From contig JANQPT010000028.1 in NCBI GenBank assembly GCA_028285345.1, positions 1-45,010 on the forward strand: DNA of 45,010 nt, read 5' to 3'. The translations under genes and the position numbers were made by a program. The notes beneath the pieces are model-generated. The model ran no database searches. It saw only the letters and a list, made by a program, of their open reading frames with translations, and had not been told where the DNA came from. Of this stretch, positions 32,029 through 40,581 are shown piece after piece (within the stretch, counting starts at the first letter, position 1; each line of letters starts with the position of its first letter). Source of the DNA: Planctomycetales bacterium. Lineage in GTDB: Bacteria; Planctomycetota; Planctomycetia; Planctomycetales; Planctomycetaceae.

Positions 32029-32802
32029 ATGCAGGAACACCAACAAACCATAGACGCCATCGTCCGCATCCTACGCGATAGCCGTAGCGTACTGTTTGTC
32101 ACCGGGGCGGGAATATCGGCTGATTCGGGGGTGCCGACTTATCGCGGGATCGGGGGCATGTATGAGATCGAGGAGACCGAAGAGGGGTTGCCGATTGAGG
32201 TGATTCTATCCGGGTCGATGATCCGCTCCGATCCAGAATTGACCTGGAAATATCTGGCCCAGATTGGCGATGCGGCACGGGGGGCGACGCACAATCGGGC
32301 GCACGAAGTGATCGCGGAGGTCGAGCAGCGCTTCCCTCGCGTCTGGACGCTGACGCAGAACGTCGACGGGTTTCACCGCAGCGCGGGGTCGGAGAATGTG
32401 ATTGAGATCCACGGCAACATGCGCTCCCTCTCCTGCCAACAATGTCCGTTTCACCAACGGGTTGACGAGACCGATCCGCCGGAGATCCCGCCGCTCTGCC
32501 CGGAATGCGGCGCGTATCTGCGGCCGGACGTGGTGCTGTTTGAAGAACCGCTCCCCGAAGAGGCCGTAGCACGGCTGTATCGCGAGTTGGAGGCCGGTTT
32601 CGATGTCGTGTTCAGTATCGGCACCAGCGGGCTGTTTCCGTACATCCAGGAACCGGTCGTGGCGGCACGGCGGATTGGGGTGCCGACGATTGAGATCAAT
32701 CCCGCTGAAACAATTCTGTCGTCAACCGTTGACTACCGCCTGCCGCTGGGCGCCGCGACGGCGCTGGATGAGATTTGGGGGAGTTACTTGGCATCGAGTT
32801 GA
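32029..32802 (+). CDS. Sir2-family NAD-dependent deacylase
   Basis: The protein has 257 residues from ATG 32029, or 269 if the GTG at 31993, which overlaps the tautomerase stop, is used. Sirtuin motifs are complete: VTGAGISADSGVPTYRG (NAD loop), TQNVDGFHRSAG and IEIHGN with the catalytic His, a zinc knuckle pair CQQC and CPEC, then RPDVVLFEEPLP, FSIGTSGLFPY and EINPAE near the end. It removes acyl groups from lysines with NAD in the cytoplasm. The first helix (HQQTIDAIVRIL) precedes the NAD loop as in CobB-type proteins. It is followed by a palindromic repeat and not by an obvious partner gene. Confidence 0.93.
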   Translation: MQEHQQTIDAIVRILRDSRSVLFVTGAGISADSGVPTYRGIGGMYEIEETEEGLPIEVILSGSMIRSDPELTWKYLAQIGDAARGATHNRAHEVIAEVEQRFPRVWTLTQNVDGFHRSAGSENVIEIHGNMRSLSCQQCPFHQRVDETDPPEIPPLCPECGAYLRPDVVLFEEPLPEEAVARLYRELEAGFDVVFSIGTSGLFPYIQEPVVAARRIGVPTIEINPAETILSSTVDYRLPLGAATALDEIWGSYLASS

Positions 32803-32912
32803 GTGAGATCGATTCGTCGACTTCTCGATGACCCATCAAGTGACCGGAGTCGGACAAGCGCTAACAAGCAGCGTCACCGGCTTGCGACGGCGGTAAAACT
32901 GAGCCGTCAGCC

Positions 32913-32943
32913 GGCACTGGCGGACAAGCCGCCAGTGGCACCC
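32913..32943. repeat. Palindromic repeat, family D
   Basis: CACTGGCGG (32915-32923) and CCGCCAGTG (32929-32937) form a perfect 9-base hairpin with loop ACAAG, flanked by GG and GCACCCC. It lies between the sirtuin and the DUF427 gene and looks like a dispersed REP-type element. Confidence 0.75.
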
Positions 32944-33106
32944 CATGCGACACGTATCGAAAGATGGTCCTCTGGGCCGGGGCCGGTCGGTTGTCCGGGG
33001 AATCAGCGCAAAATCACTTTGAACTTGGCCCAGCATGTCTATGATTTCGTCGAGGACTGCATGAGTCGTTTTGCAGGCGACACAACAACTTAAGGGCGAA
33101 GAGCGG

Positions 33107-33664
33107 ATGAACGACGTTCCAGCTTGGATCAAGCACGCACGGGATCAGTGGACCAATCGCGGTCAAGTTCGGCCGCCGTTTGCGGCACGAATCGAAACGG
33201 GGCAAGAGTCGGTTTGGGACTATCCGCGTCCACCGATGATCCAGGCTGACTCCCGCGAGGTGGTCGTCAAAACGAACGACGTCATTATTGCGAAGACTGA
33301 TCGTGCGCTGCGCGTGCTGGAGACCGCCAGTCCGCCTACGTTCTATCTTCCACCGGACGACGTTCGCACCGAGTTCTTGCACGCGTCAGGCGGCGGGTCG
33401 ATTTGCGAGTGGAAGGGACAGGCCCGGTATTGGTCCGTCGTTCCGCCGAACGCGACGCCCCTGGTGGACGCCGCCTGGTCGTATGACCAGCCGTTCGCAG
33501 GCTTCGAGGTCATCGCTGGCTGGTTTTCATTTTATCCTGCGCGGCTCGAATGCTTCGTCGAAGGTGTCCGCGTCGTGCCGCAACCGGGAAATCTTTACGG
33601 TGGTTGGATCACGCCGGAAGTCATCGGCCCCTTTAAGGGAGAACCGGGTACGGCCGGGTGGTAA
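33107..33664 (+). CDS. DUF427 protein
   Basis: The protein has 185 residues from ATG 33107 (GAAGAGCGG upstream). DUF427 features: an N-terminal region with RPPMIQADSREVVVKTNDVIIAKT, a YLPPDDVRTEFL segment, the SICEWKGQARYWSV block that defines the family, and GWFSFYPARLECFVEGVRV. The function of DUF427 is not established; it is a small beta-rich domain found across bacteria and fungi. It stands alone between the sirtuin (plus) and the convergent metallo-hydrolase gene. Confidence 0.85.
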   Translation: MNDVPAWIKHARDQWTNRGQVRPPFAARIETGQESVWDYPRPPMIQADSREVVVKTNDVIIAKTDRALRVLETASPPTFYLPPDDVRTEFLHASGGGSICEWKGQARYWSVVPPNATPLVDAAWSYDQPFAGFEVIAGWFSFYPARLECFVEGVRVVPQPGNLYGGWITPEVIGPFKGEPGTAGW

Positions 33665-33758
33665 GCGACCGCGTGATTTCGCAAACGGGGCACCAGTCAT
33701 CGAATTTCGCCGGGCGAAGCGACGAGTGAGCATGCAGTTGCAACGGAATGCCGAATCG

Positions 33759-34778
33759 TCACCCGCCGTCAAATAGGGCGTCCCACTCTTTGGGATAGTG
33801 CGAATTCGGGAAGATGCGTCGAACGTCGCGCAGTTGGGAGAACCACTCGTCGTGTGAATAACGGTCGGACAGATGAAACAGAATCAGGCGGCCGACACCG
33901 GCGGATTCGGCCAATCGGGCGACTTCGTCCGACACGAGATGGCGGCTGCGAATGGCGAGCTCGCGGTCAGCGTTGCCGAAATTGCTCTCGCACACGAGCA
34001 CGTCGACGCCTTCTACGAACTCGATCAGTTCGCTCAGGGCGTCTCCTTCGGATCGAAAGTCAGTCAGGTACGCTAAACGACTTCCCGCCGTGGTCTGCAG
34101 CAGTTTCCGGCGCAACTCGCCGACGACATAGCGACTGTTTGCGACATCGATCTCGGTCTCGTCGGGCACTGAACCGTCCTTCAGCTGTGCAAGCCATGGT
34201 CCGGGCGGGAGCGCCGTTTGCCGCAGCGATTCGGAATCGACATTGACACGTTCATGCTCTGTCACACGATAGCCCAGGCAGGGACATCCATGATCCAGAA
34301 CGATCGCTTCTACAACCGCCTCGTCCGTCTCTAGTACGCAACCATCGAACACTGCAGGGTGTCGATCGTGCGCATGGGCGAACGCCTCTTTCGTAAACCG
34401 TGTTACTCGGCTGCTCTCGTTCCGGCCGATACTCGTGATCTCGACGCGTCCTGTCATGTCGTCCACCAGGTTCCACGTGAAACCTCTCAGGCGGTGCTCC
34501 AGCACCTGCTGGGCGTCGCAGGGACCAAACAGACGCAGTGGCTGCGCGGTTCTGTTGAAATTGTGGCGCAACAACGCGTCAAACCCGCTGATGTGATCCA
34601 TATGAAAGTGGCTAAACAGCGCAGCGTCGATTTCTTGAATGTCGGACACCGGCAACTGTTCCAGACAGCCCGAGCCGCAGTCAAACAGAAGCCGCAGTAT
34701 CGACTGTCCGCTGTCGACGGTCACATAGACCGCGTTGTCGCGGCCGGGTTCACCGAGAATTCGTATCGCGAGCGTCAT
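33759..34778 (-). CDS. Metallo-beta-lactamase-fold hydrolase (RNase Z-like)
   Basis: The protein has 339 residues from ATG 34778; the open frame upstream to 35033 is not coding. The MBL zinc motif is clear: LFSHFHMDHISGFDALL (HxHxDH). It follows an N-terminal strand pair (IRILGEPG, LLFDCGSG), and later ligands include AYLTDFRSEGD and LILFHLSDRYSH. The order and length fit the RNase Z/ElaC and related branch of the superfamily rather than beta-lactamases, but the tRNase exosite is not visible, so the substrate is open. It is divergent from the macro-domain gene. Confidence 0.85.
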   Translation of the reverse strand: MTLAIRILGEPGRDNAVYVTVDSGQSILRLLFDCGSGCLEQLPVSDIQEIDAALFSHFHMDHISGFDALLRHNFNRTAQPLRLFGPCDAQQVLEHRLRGFTWNLVDDMTGRVEITSIGRNESSRVTRFTKEAFAHAHDRHPAVFDGCVLETDEAVVEAIVLDHGCPCLGYRVTEHERVNVDSESLRQTALPPGPWLAQLKDGSVPDETEIDVANSRYVVGELRRKLLQTTAGSRLAYLTDFRSEGDALSELIEFVEGVDVLVCESNFGNADRELAIRSRHLVSDEVARLAESAGVGRLILFHLSDRYSHDEWFSQLRDVRRIFPNSHYPKEWDALFDGG

Positions 34779-35102
34779 GGTGATCTGTTCGTTGCCGCCG
34801 TTTTTGAAGAGTGGTCCAGTCGCTGTAACTCGTGTAGCAGACGAATCTTGATCGCTCAAGCGAAACCTTGAACTTCCCGGACGTTGAGCGTGCACGGCAG
34901 ATTCTACGAACCGCGAAGCAGCGTGCTTGGTTGAAACGCCCACGTTGTTGGGAAAGGATTCGATTGAGAGCGTAAGGTTCGGGTCCGCTTGAGGACTGGC
35001 GCTGCAAAATGCGAAAATATGCGACGTGATCATGAGCGACCTACCGGTTTCCGCCGCCGGTCGTCTCTGCCATGCTCGGGGTCAAAAAACTTCAGGACCA
35101 TC

Positions 35103-35567
35103 ATGGACATCAAGATCGTTGACGGCGACCTGCTCGATCAAGACGTGGACGTGATTGTCAACGCTTGGAATCGCAATATCATTCCCTGGTGGCTGCTGCT
35201 GCCGCAAGGGGTCTCCGGGGCGATCAAAAAGCGAGGCGGCTATGCGCCGTTTCGGGAATTGGCCCGTCTGGGCCCGATCCCTCTGGGAGGCGCCGTGATC
35301 ACCGGCCCCGGCAAGCTGCCGTTTCAGGCGATCATTCACGTCGCCGGGATCAGCATGTGGTGGCGATCCTCGGAAAAGTCAATCCGCGATTCCATTCGCA
35401 ATGCCCTCGCGTTGGCAGCGCAACGAGGATTCCGCTCAATCGCCTTCCCGCTGATCGGCGCCGGGACCGGTGGCGGATCGGAAGAGAAGGTGCTCGAGTT
35501 TATGCAGAGCGAGTTGCAGAACTGCGATTTCGACGGGGAAGTGCGCATAGTGCGATTTCGGCGCTGA
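35103..35567 (+). CDS. Macro-domain protein
   Basis: The protein has 154 residues from ATG 35103; the upstream open frame lacks coding character. The macro fold motifs are present: IKIVDGDLLDQDVDVIVNAWN (the ADP-ribose adenine side), GVSGAIKKRGG, GGAVITGPGKLPFQAIIHVAG and SIAFPLIGAGTGGGSEEKV (phosphate loop). The usual VNAAN is VNAWN, which changes a residue in the ligand loop. Macro domains bind or remove ADP-ribose. A copy of the last codons of this gene is repeated at the start of the second unit of the downstream duplication. Confidence 0.9.
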   Translation: MDIKIVDGDLLDQDVDVIVNAWNRNIIPWWLLLPQGVSGAIKKRGGYAPFRELARLGPIPLGGAVITGPGKLPFQAIIHVAGISMWWRSSEKSIRDSIRNALALAAQRGFRSIAFPLIGAGTGGGSEEKVLEFMQSELQNCDFDGEVRIVRFRR

Positions 35568-36318
35568 ATAATTTCGGCCGATCGTCCGCCGTGTGCCATG
35601 CGGTCGCGACGGACGCGAGTGATTCGGTCTGACAGTAAAATCATTGAAACTTCACGTTGGGAGAGCGGCCGGCCATGTCTGCGGACGAGTTTTTGACTTC
35701 ACTCAACCGAATGACAAGAGTGGCGAAATTCTTGAACACTCTGGAGGATATCCCATGGTTTGCCAATATCGGAAAGCCGCTTCCAGAGGGCTCAACTAGC
35801 AAGCGAATACACAGTTGGGATGAGTGGCCTGGTCCAGAGGAGCCGTCGGTTGCAGAGGTAGGTGATGCTACGTCCGATATTTTTGAGGAGCTGACGCAAG
35901 GTGAAGATTCAGATCAATTGTCGAAGCTTCATCGTCGAATCCGGAATTCTGTTGTTCGAATCGCCAAGCATAGGGTACCCTTTGATGAAGATGAGGATAC
36001 ATGGCACGCCCCGAACGCTGCAGTCTGCGAAGCTGGTTGGGTAGCAGGTTTGATTGGACTTTTCCTATGGTTGAATAGACCAGTACCACCAGGACTTGTG
36101 GAGGAGTGGAAGTGGTTTGTAGCAGGACACTGGCCATGTGATTGGGAGGGGGATTACCCAGAGGGGCAGCCGATCGTTTACTGATGGCGGGGAGAGTGTT
36201 CAGCAAACAATTTGTCGACAAGCGGAGCCAGCGAAATCGAACTCGTATGCTTTTGCCGCAGCAATTGGGACGTCAACACAACTGGGGGCGGAACTATCGT
36301 TCCGACCCCAGGCACCCT
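35542..36318. repeat. Tandem segmental duplication, unit 1 (777 bp)
   Basis: It begins with the last codons of the macro-domain gene (TGCGCATAGTGCGATTTCGG) and ends with GGCGGAACTATCGTTCCGAC, then CCCAGGCACC. The same order recurs at 36319-37095. It contains one 169-residue gene. Confidence 0.88.
35675..36184 (+). CDS. Orphan 169-residue protein, tandem copy 1
   Basis: The protein has 169 residues from ATG 35675 (MSADEFLTS); a TTG at 35657 is less likely. Features: FLNTLEDIPWFANIGKPLPEG, DEWPGPEEPSV, an acidic helix (SDIFEELTQGEDSDQL), AGWVAGLIGLFLWLNRPVPPG and a Trp-rich end (WKWFVAGHWPCDWEGDYPEG). I do not recognise the family; it looks like a soluble helical protein. It is strongly similar along its length to the second copy 776 bases downstream. 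Confidence 0.78.
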   Translation: MSADEFLTSLNRMTRVAKFLNTLEDIPWFANIGKPLPEGSTSKRIHSWDEWPGPEEPSVAEVGDATSDIFEELTQGEDSDQLSKLHRRIRNSVVRIAKHRVPFDEDEDTWHAPNAAVCEAGWVAGLIGLFLWLNRPVPPGLVEEWKWFVAGHWPCDWEGDYPEGQPIVY

Positions 36319-37095
36319 GCGCATCGTGCGATTTCGGCGCTGAACAATTGCGGTGGATTGTGCACCGTGTGCGATGCTCTCGCGACGGATGCGACTGGTT
36401 CGGCCTGACGGTAGAATCGTTGAGATTCCACGTTCGGAGAACAATGGGTCATGTCTGGTGACAATTCTTCCACGTCGCACAACCAAAACACAAGATTGGC
36501 AAAGTTTCTGAAAGCTCTGGAGGATATTCCATGGTTTGCCAATATTGGAAAGCCGCTTCCAGAGGGTTCAACTTGTAAGCAAATCCACAACTGGGATGAC
36601 TGGCCTGGTCCAGAGGAGCCGTCGGTTGCAGAGATGGATGACGGCGAAGCTGCTACCTATGAGGAGCTGACGCAAGGTGAAGACTCTGATCAATTGTCAG
36701 AGCTACATGATCGAATCCAGAAAACTGTGGTTCGGCTCGCCAAGGACAAGGTACCGTATGACGAAGAAGAAGATACATGCCACGCTCCAACTGCCGCAGT
36801 CTGGCAAGCTGGTTGGACGGCAGGGTTGATCGGGCTTTGCTTGTGGATGAATCGACCAGTATCTCCTGGACTTGCCGAGAACTGGAATTGGTTCTTAGCA
36901 GGTCACTGGCCGTGCGATTGGGAGGGGGATTACCCAGACGGGCAGCCGACCGTTTACTAATGTCGGGGAGAGAGCTCAGCAAACAATTTGTCGAAAAGCG
37001 GAGCCCGCTAAATCGAACTCGAACGCTTTTGCCAAAGCACTTGGAACGTCCACGCAACTGGGGGCGGAACTATCGTTCCGACCCCAGGCACCCTG
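36319..37095. repeat. Tandem segmental duplication, unit 2 (777 bp)
   Basis: It begins TGCGCATCGTGCGATTTCGG, which re-creates the reading LRIVRFRR-stop of the macro-domain end, and ends with the same GGCGGAACTATCGTTCCGAC hairpin block. It contains the second 169-residue gene, which is diverged from the first. Confidence 0.88.
36451..36960 (+). CDS. Orphan 169-residue protein, tandem copy 2
   Basis: The protein has 169 residues from ATG 36451 (GGAGAA about 11 bases upstream). It keeps the anchors of copy 1: LEDIPWFANIGKPLPEG, WPGPEEPSVAEM, ELTQGEDSDQL, AGWTAGLIGLCLWMNRPV and HWPCDWEGDYPDG. The differences are mostly in the N-terminal 15 residues and the middle (VPYDEEEDTCHAP for VPFDEDEDTWHAP). 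Both copies are intact, so both have been kept under selection or the duplication is recent. No function is assigned. Confidence 0.78.
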   Translation: MSGDNSSTSHNQNTRLAKFLKALEDIPWFANIGKPLPEGSTCKQIHNWDDWPGPEEPSVAEMDDGEAATYEELTQGEDSDQLSELHDRIQKTVVRLAKDKVPYDEEEDTCHAPTAAVWQAGWTAGLIGLCLWMNRPVSPGLAENWNWFLAGHWPCDWEGDYPDGQPTVY

Positions 37096-37126
37096 CCGCG
37101 CAACAAAGCCCCTTCGCAGGCACCGA

Positions 37127-39238
37127 TCAGTCCTCTTCATCCCCGCCCTTCGCCGCCGCTGCGACGATTTTGGACTGCTCGTTCGGCGGGACGACGTCGT
37201 AGTGGCTCAGTTCCATTGTAAACGAGCCTTGGCCGCCGGTCATGCTGGAGAGCGTGCGGGCGTAGGTCATCATTTCCGCGAGCGGGACCTTCGCGGAGAT
37301 CACTTGGTACCCGCCCGGGGCGCTGTCCATGCCCTCTACACGGCCGCGGCGGCCGTTGAGGTCGCTGGTGATGTCGCCCAGCTTGTCGTCGGGGATCGTG
37401 ATCTCCGCCTGCACAATCGGCTCCAAAAGCACCGGTTTGGCCTGCTCGAACACGTTGCGGAAACAGACGCTGCCGGCGGTCTTGAACGCGGTTTCGTTGC
37501 TGTCCACGGGGTGATCTTTGCCGAAGAACAACTCCACGACGACGTCTTGCACCTGATAGCCGGCCAGCACGCCTTTTTCCATCCGTTCCTTGATGCCCTT
37601 TTCGACGGCGGGAATGAATTGGTTGGGAATCGAGCCGCCGGTGATGCGGTCCAAGAAGGCGGAATTCAACTCGGGGTTATAATGGTACTCACGCATGTTG
37701 AGGAATCGGGTCTTGACGAAGTATTCCTCCGGATCGACGTCGTGCGGACAAGCGGAGATACGAAAGTGGACTTCGCCGAACTGGCCGGAACCGCCTGATT
37801 GCTTTTTGTGCCGGTAGCTGCCTTCGGCTTCGCCGGTGACCGTTTCACGGTAGGGAATCTTCGGCTGGTGCGTGACGACTTCGACTTTGTCGCGCTTGTG
37901 CAAGCGCTCCAAGACAATCTGCAGGTGCAACTCGCTCATGCCTTGGATGACCAGTTCCTTGGTTTGCGAATCGCGGCGAATTTGAAACGTCTGATCTTCT
38001 TCGACGACCTTCTGCAGGGCGCCTGAGATCTTTTGCTGGTCGGCGCGGCTTTTCGGTTCGGCGGCCAACCCGATCATCGGCGTGGGGAATTGAATGGGCG
38101 CGACCGTCAGCCCCGCTTTGTCGGTCAGCGTATCGCTGACGTGCAGGTCGTCCATTTTGACAACAACGACGATATCACCGGCCGACGCCGTGTCGATCGG
38201 TTCTTGCTGCCCCCCTTGCACGTCCAACAGTTGGCCGATTTTGAGCGACTTGTCCAGCGCCGCGCTGTGTATGGACGAATCCTTTTTGAGCGTCCCGGAG
38301 AGAATCTTGAGATAGCTCATCTTGGAGACGAAGGGGTCGATCCGCGTCTTGAAGACCTGCGCCACCAGCGGAGCATCGGCCGCGGCCTGTAATTCGACCT
38401 CCTCGCCGTCGGCATTCTTCGCTGTGCGGGTGATTCCCGACGGCGGCAGCGCGGAAGCGGCAATCGCGTCCAGCAATTCGGGCACGCCCACCGCCGTTTT
38501 GGCGCTGACGCAGAAGATGGGAATCAACGTGCCTGCCGCGATCGCTTTGGACAAGCCGGAACCGACTTCCTCGGGGGAGAGCTCTTCGCCTTCCAGGAAC
38601 CGCTCCATCAGTTCTTCGTCCGATTCGACGATGGCGTCCATGACTTGCTGGTTGAGCTCGGCCGGATCCATCACCACGCCGGCGGGAACGTCGCCCGGGA
38701 CCGTGAGCGTGCTGACCACGCCGCTGAAGTCGCCCCCCAGACCGACCGGCACATTGAGCGGAACACACTGATTGCCGAACAGTTCCTGAATGCCGGAGAT
38801 CAGTTCCTCGAATTTGATGTTGTCGGCATCGAGTTTGTTGATCACGATGCCGCGGCCGATCCCCGCTTTGCCGGCTTCACTGAACACGCGGCGGGTGTTC
38901 ACTTGGATTCCCGCGGTGGCGCTAATCACGATCAAAGCAGTTTCGACGGCCTGCAGCGCGCCGATCGCCTGACCGATGAAGTCGGGATAGCCCGGTGTGT
39001 CGAACACGTTGATGCGTTTGCCGGCATGTTCAAAGTGCACCATCCCGGAGGAGACGGAGTGCTTGCTCTCTTTTTCTTCATCATCCACGTCCAACACACT
39101 TGTTCCGTCGTCGACCGAACCGGCGCGCGAACCAACGCCCCCCTTAAACAACATCAAATCGGCTAAAGTGGTCTTACCGACGGCTCCATGGCCCACGAGT
39201 GCTACATTGCGAAGATCCGCGACTTGGTGTTTGGACAT
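37127..39238 (-). CDS. EF-G paralogue (FusA2-like translational GTPase)
   Basis: The 703-residue protein has all EF-G domains: the G domain with GHGAVGKTT (P-loop, 16-24), DTPGYPDF (from 80) and NKLD (134-137), then domain II, domain III, domain IV (RETVTGEAEGSYRHKKQSGGSGQFGEV, in part) and a domain V with GRRGRVEGMDS. The switch I region differs from the main EF-G: GSVDDGTSVLDVDDEEKESKHSV replaces the usual 'E...RGITI' segment. This is the pattern of EF-G paralogues (FusA2 and relatives), not of the main factor. Role: translocation, recycling or a stress variant; not decidable here. A run of GGDEED ends the protein. Confidence 0.9.
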   Translation of the reverse strand: MSKHQVADLRNVALVGHGAVGKTTLADLMLFKGGVGSRAGSVDDGTSVLDVDDEEKESKHSVSSGMVHFEHAGKRINVFDTPGYPDFIGQAIGALQAVETALIVISATAGIQVNTRRVFSEAGKAGIGRGIVINKLDADNIKFEELISGIQELFGNQCVPLNVPVGLGGDFSGVVSTLTVPGDVPAGVVMDPAELNQQVMDAIVESDEELMERFLEGEELSPEEVGSGLSKAIAAGTLIPIFCVSAKTAVGVPELLDAIAASALPPSGITRTAKNADGEEVELQAAADAPLVAQVFKTRIDPFVSKMSYLKILSGTLKKDSSIHSAALDKSLKIGQLLDVQGGQQEPIDTASAGDIVVVVKMDDLHVSDTLTDKAGLTVAPIQFPTPMIGLAAEPKSRADQQKISGALQKVVEEDQTFQIRRDSQTKELVIQGMSELHLQIVLERLHKRDKVEVVTHQPKIPYRETVTGEAEGSYRHKKQSGGSGQFGEVHFRISACPHDVDPEEYFVKTRFLNMREYHYNPELNSAFLDRITGGSIPNQFIPAVEKGIKERMEKGVLAGYQVQDVVVELFFGKDHPVDSNETAFKTAGSVCFRNVFEQAKPVLLEPIVQAEITIPDDKLGDITSDLNGRRGRVEGMDSAPGGYQVISAKVPLAEMMTYARTLSSMTGGQGSFTMELSHYDVVPPNEQSKIVAAAAKGGDEED

Positions 39239-39520
39239 AAATGTTCTCTATCGCTCCAAATATCTCATCTTCCCAAAAACAGTATGAAATCAGACCGCAC
39301 AAAGATTGCGAGCCGCGCGAGACATTGATGCGGCATCGGGATGCGGTGAATCCGCTTTCACGAGAATCTAACAAGAAATGAACGCTCGATCTTATTGAAT
39401 TCAATGCGGAATCGCCATCATAAACACGGAAATTTGCGCGGTGCAAGACGAGCGGCACCCCGTGGTGCATGTCCGTAGGCGGTGGAAATGGCGACTGCGG
39501 CGATTTAGAATGCAGGCGTC
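39239..39520. promoter_or_regulatory. Divergent promoter region of EF-G paralogue and tyrA
   Basis: The 282 bases between these divergent genes contain no coding frame. They are A/T-rich near 39245-39400 and likely carry both promoters, but no matched -35/-10 pair is convincing. Confidence 0.45.
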
Positions 39521-40387
39521 ATGTCTCAGCCATCTTCCACGAACCAGTCCGGCAAGATTGAAACTCTCACGATCGTCGGGGTTGGACTGATTGGGGGGTC
39601 GATCGCCGCAGCCGTCAAGCAGCGGGGACTGGCCCGCCGCATCATCGGGGTCGGTCGAAACCTGAAACGGTTGCAGGCAGCGCAGCAAGCCGGACTGATC
39701 GACGATTGCCGTGTCGATCTCAAGGAGGCGGCCGGCGACTCCGATTTCATCGTCTTCTGCACGCCCGTTGATCGAATTGTGCCCGGCATTCGAGAAGCGG
39801 CGGCGCACTGCCGCCCTGGGACGGTCATGACCGACGGCGGCAGCACCAAGCAACGGATTTGTGATGAAGCAGCGACCGCGTTGCCCGCCGGTGTGCACTT
39901 TGTGGGCTCCCACCCGCTCGCCGGATCAGAAAAACAAGGCCATGCGCACGCCGACGCCGAGCTATTCGCGGGACGCGTTTGCGTCATCACGCCGCACAAA
40001 GGCGCCGACAAAGATGCCGTGGCCCGAGTGAACGCCTTCTGGGAGGGATTGGGCTGCGACGTGAGGGAAATGTCGCCGCAACTTCACGACGAGATTTTGG
40101 CGGAAACGAGCCATGTCCCGCATCTGATCGCCTCCGCGCTGGCGGCAACACTGCGTGACGACAACCGCCCCTACACGGCCGGGGGATTTCGCGACACAAC
40201 GCGGATCGCCGCCGGCGACGAGCAGCTTTGGGCGGCCATCTTCCTCAGCAACCGCGAGGCCCTGTTGGCCGGATTGGACCGGTTTGAAGAGCAACTCTCG
40301 AACTTGCGCGAAGCGGTTGCGGCAGGAAATGTCGAGCAGCTCCGGGAACTTCTCGGCCGCGGACGGGCGAATCGAAGCCACTTGTGA
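39521..40387 (+). CDS. tyrA: Prephenate dehydrogenase
   Basis: The 288-residue protein has an N-terminal Rossmann fold with VGVGLIGGS (residues 19-27), the strand end VGRN, and FCTPVD. The catalytic region follows: TDGGSTKQRI, VHFVGSHPLAGSEKQG (prephenate-binding His) and a helical C-terminal dimerisation part with the segment LHDEILAETSHVPHLIASALA, GGFRDTTRIAAGD and LWAAIFLSNR. It oxidises prephenate to 4-hydroxyphenylpyruvate in tyrosine synthesis. It has no fused chorismate mutase or ACT domain. It precedes purL on the same strand with a gap of 194 bases. Confidence 0.93.
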   Translation: MSQPSSTNQSGKIETLTIVGVGLIGGSIAAAVKQRGLARRIIGVGRNLKRLQAAQQAGLIDDCRVDLKEAAGDSDFIVFCTPVDRIVPGIREAAAHCRPGTVMTDGGSTKQRICDEAATALPAGVHFVGSHPLAGSEKQGHAHADAELFAGRVCVITPHKGADKDAVARVNAFWEGLGCDVREMSPQLHDEILAETSHVPHLIASALAATLRDDNRPYTAGGFRDTTRIAAGDEQLWAAIFLSNREALLAGLDRFEEQLSNLREAVAAGNVEQLRELLGRGRANRSHL

Positions 40388-40581
40388 GACGATGTTCGTC
40401 ACGGATGTGACGGAGATGCTCGGCGAAACGTCGATTTTCGAGAACTCGATCACGTCGATCCTTCCCACTCGTTGCGGTGCTCACTATTGTTAGGGAACAG
40501 CCGTGTTCCCCTTGCGGCATCTGCGGGGAGCGGGCCAGTGAACAAGGGACGTCACTCGACTGAAAATGAGGCCTATCTACG

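Noticed and set aside
32803-33093. 96-codon open frame on the plus strand after the sirtuin
   Set aside because: It reads through the family D palindrome, lacks a ribosome site and has no protein-like composition.
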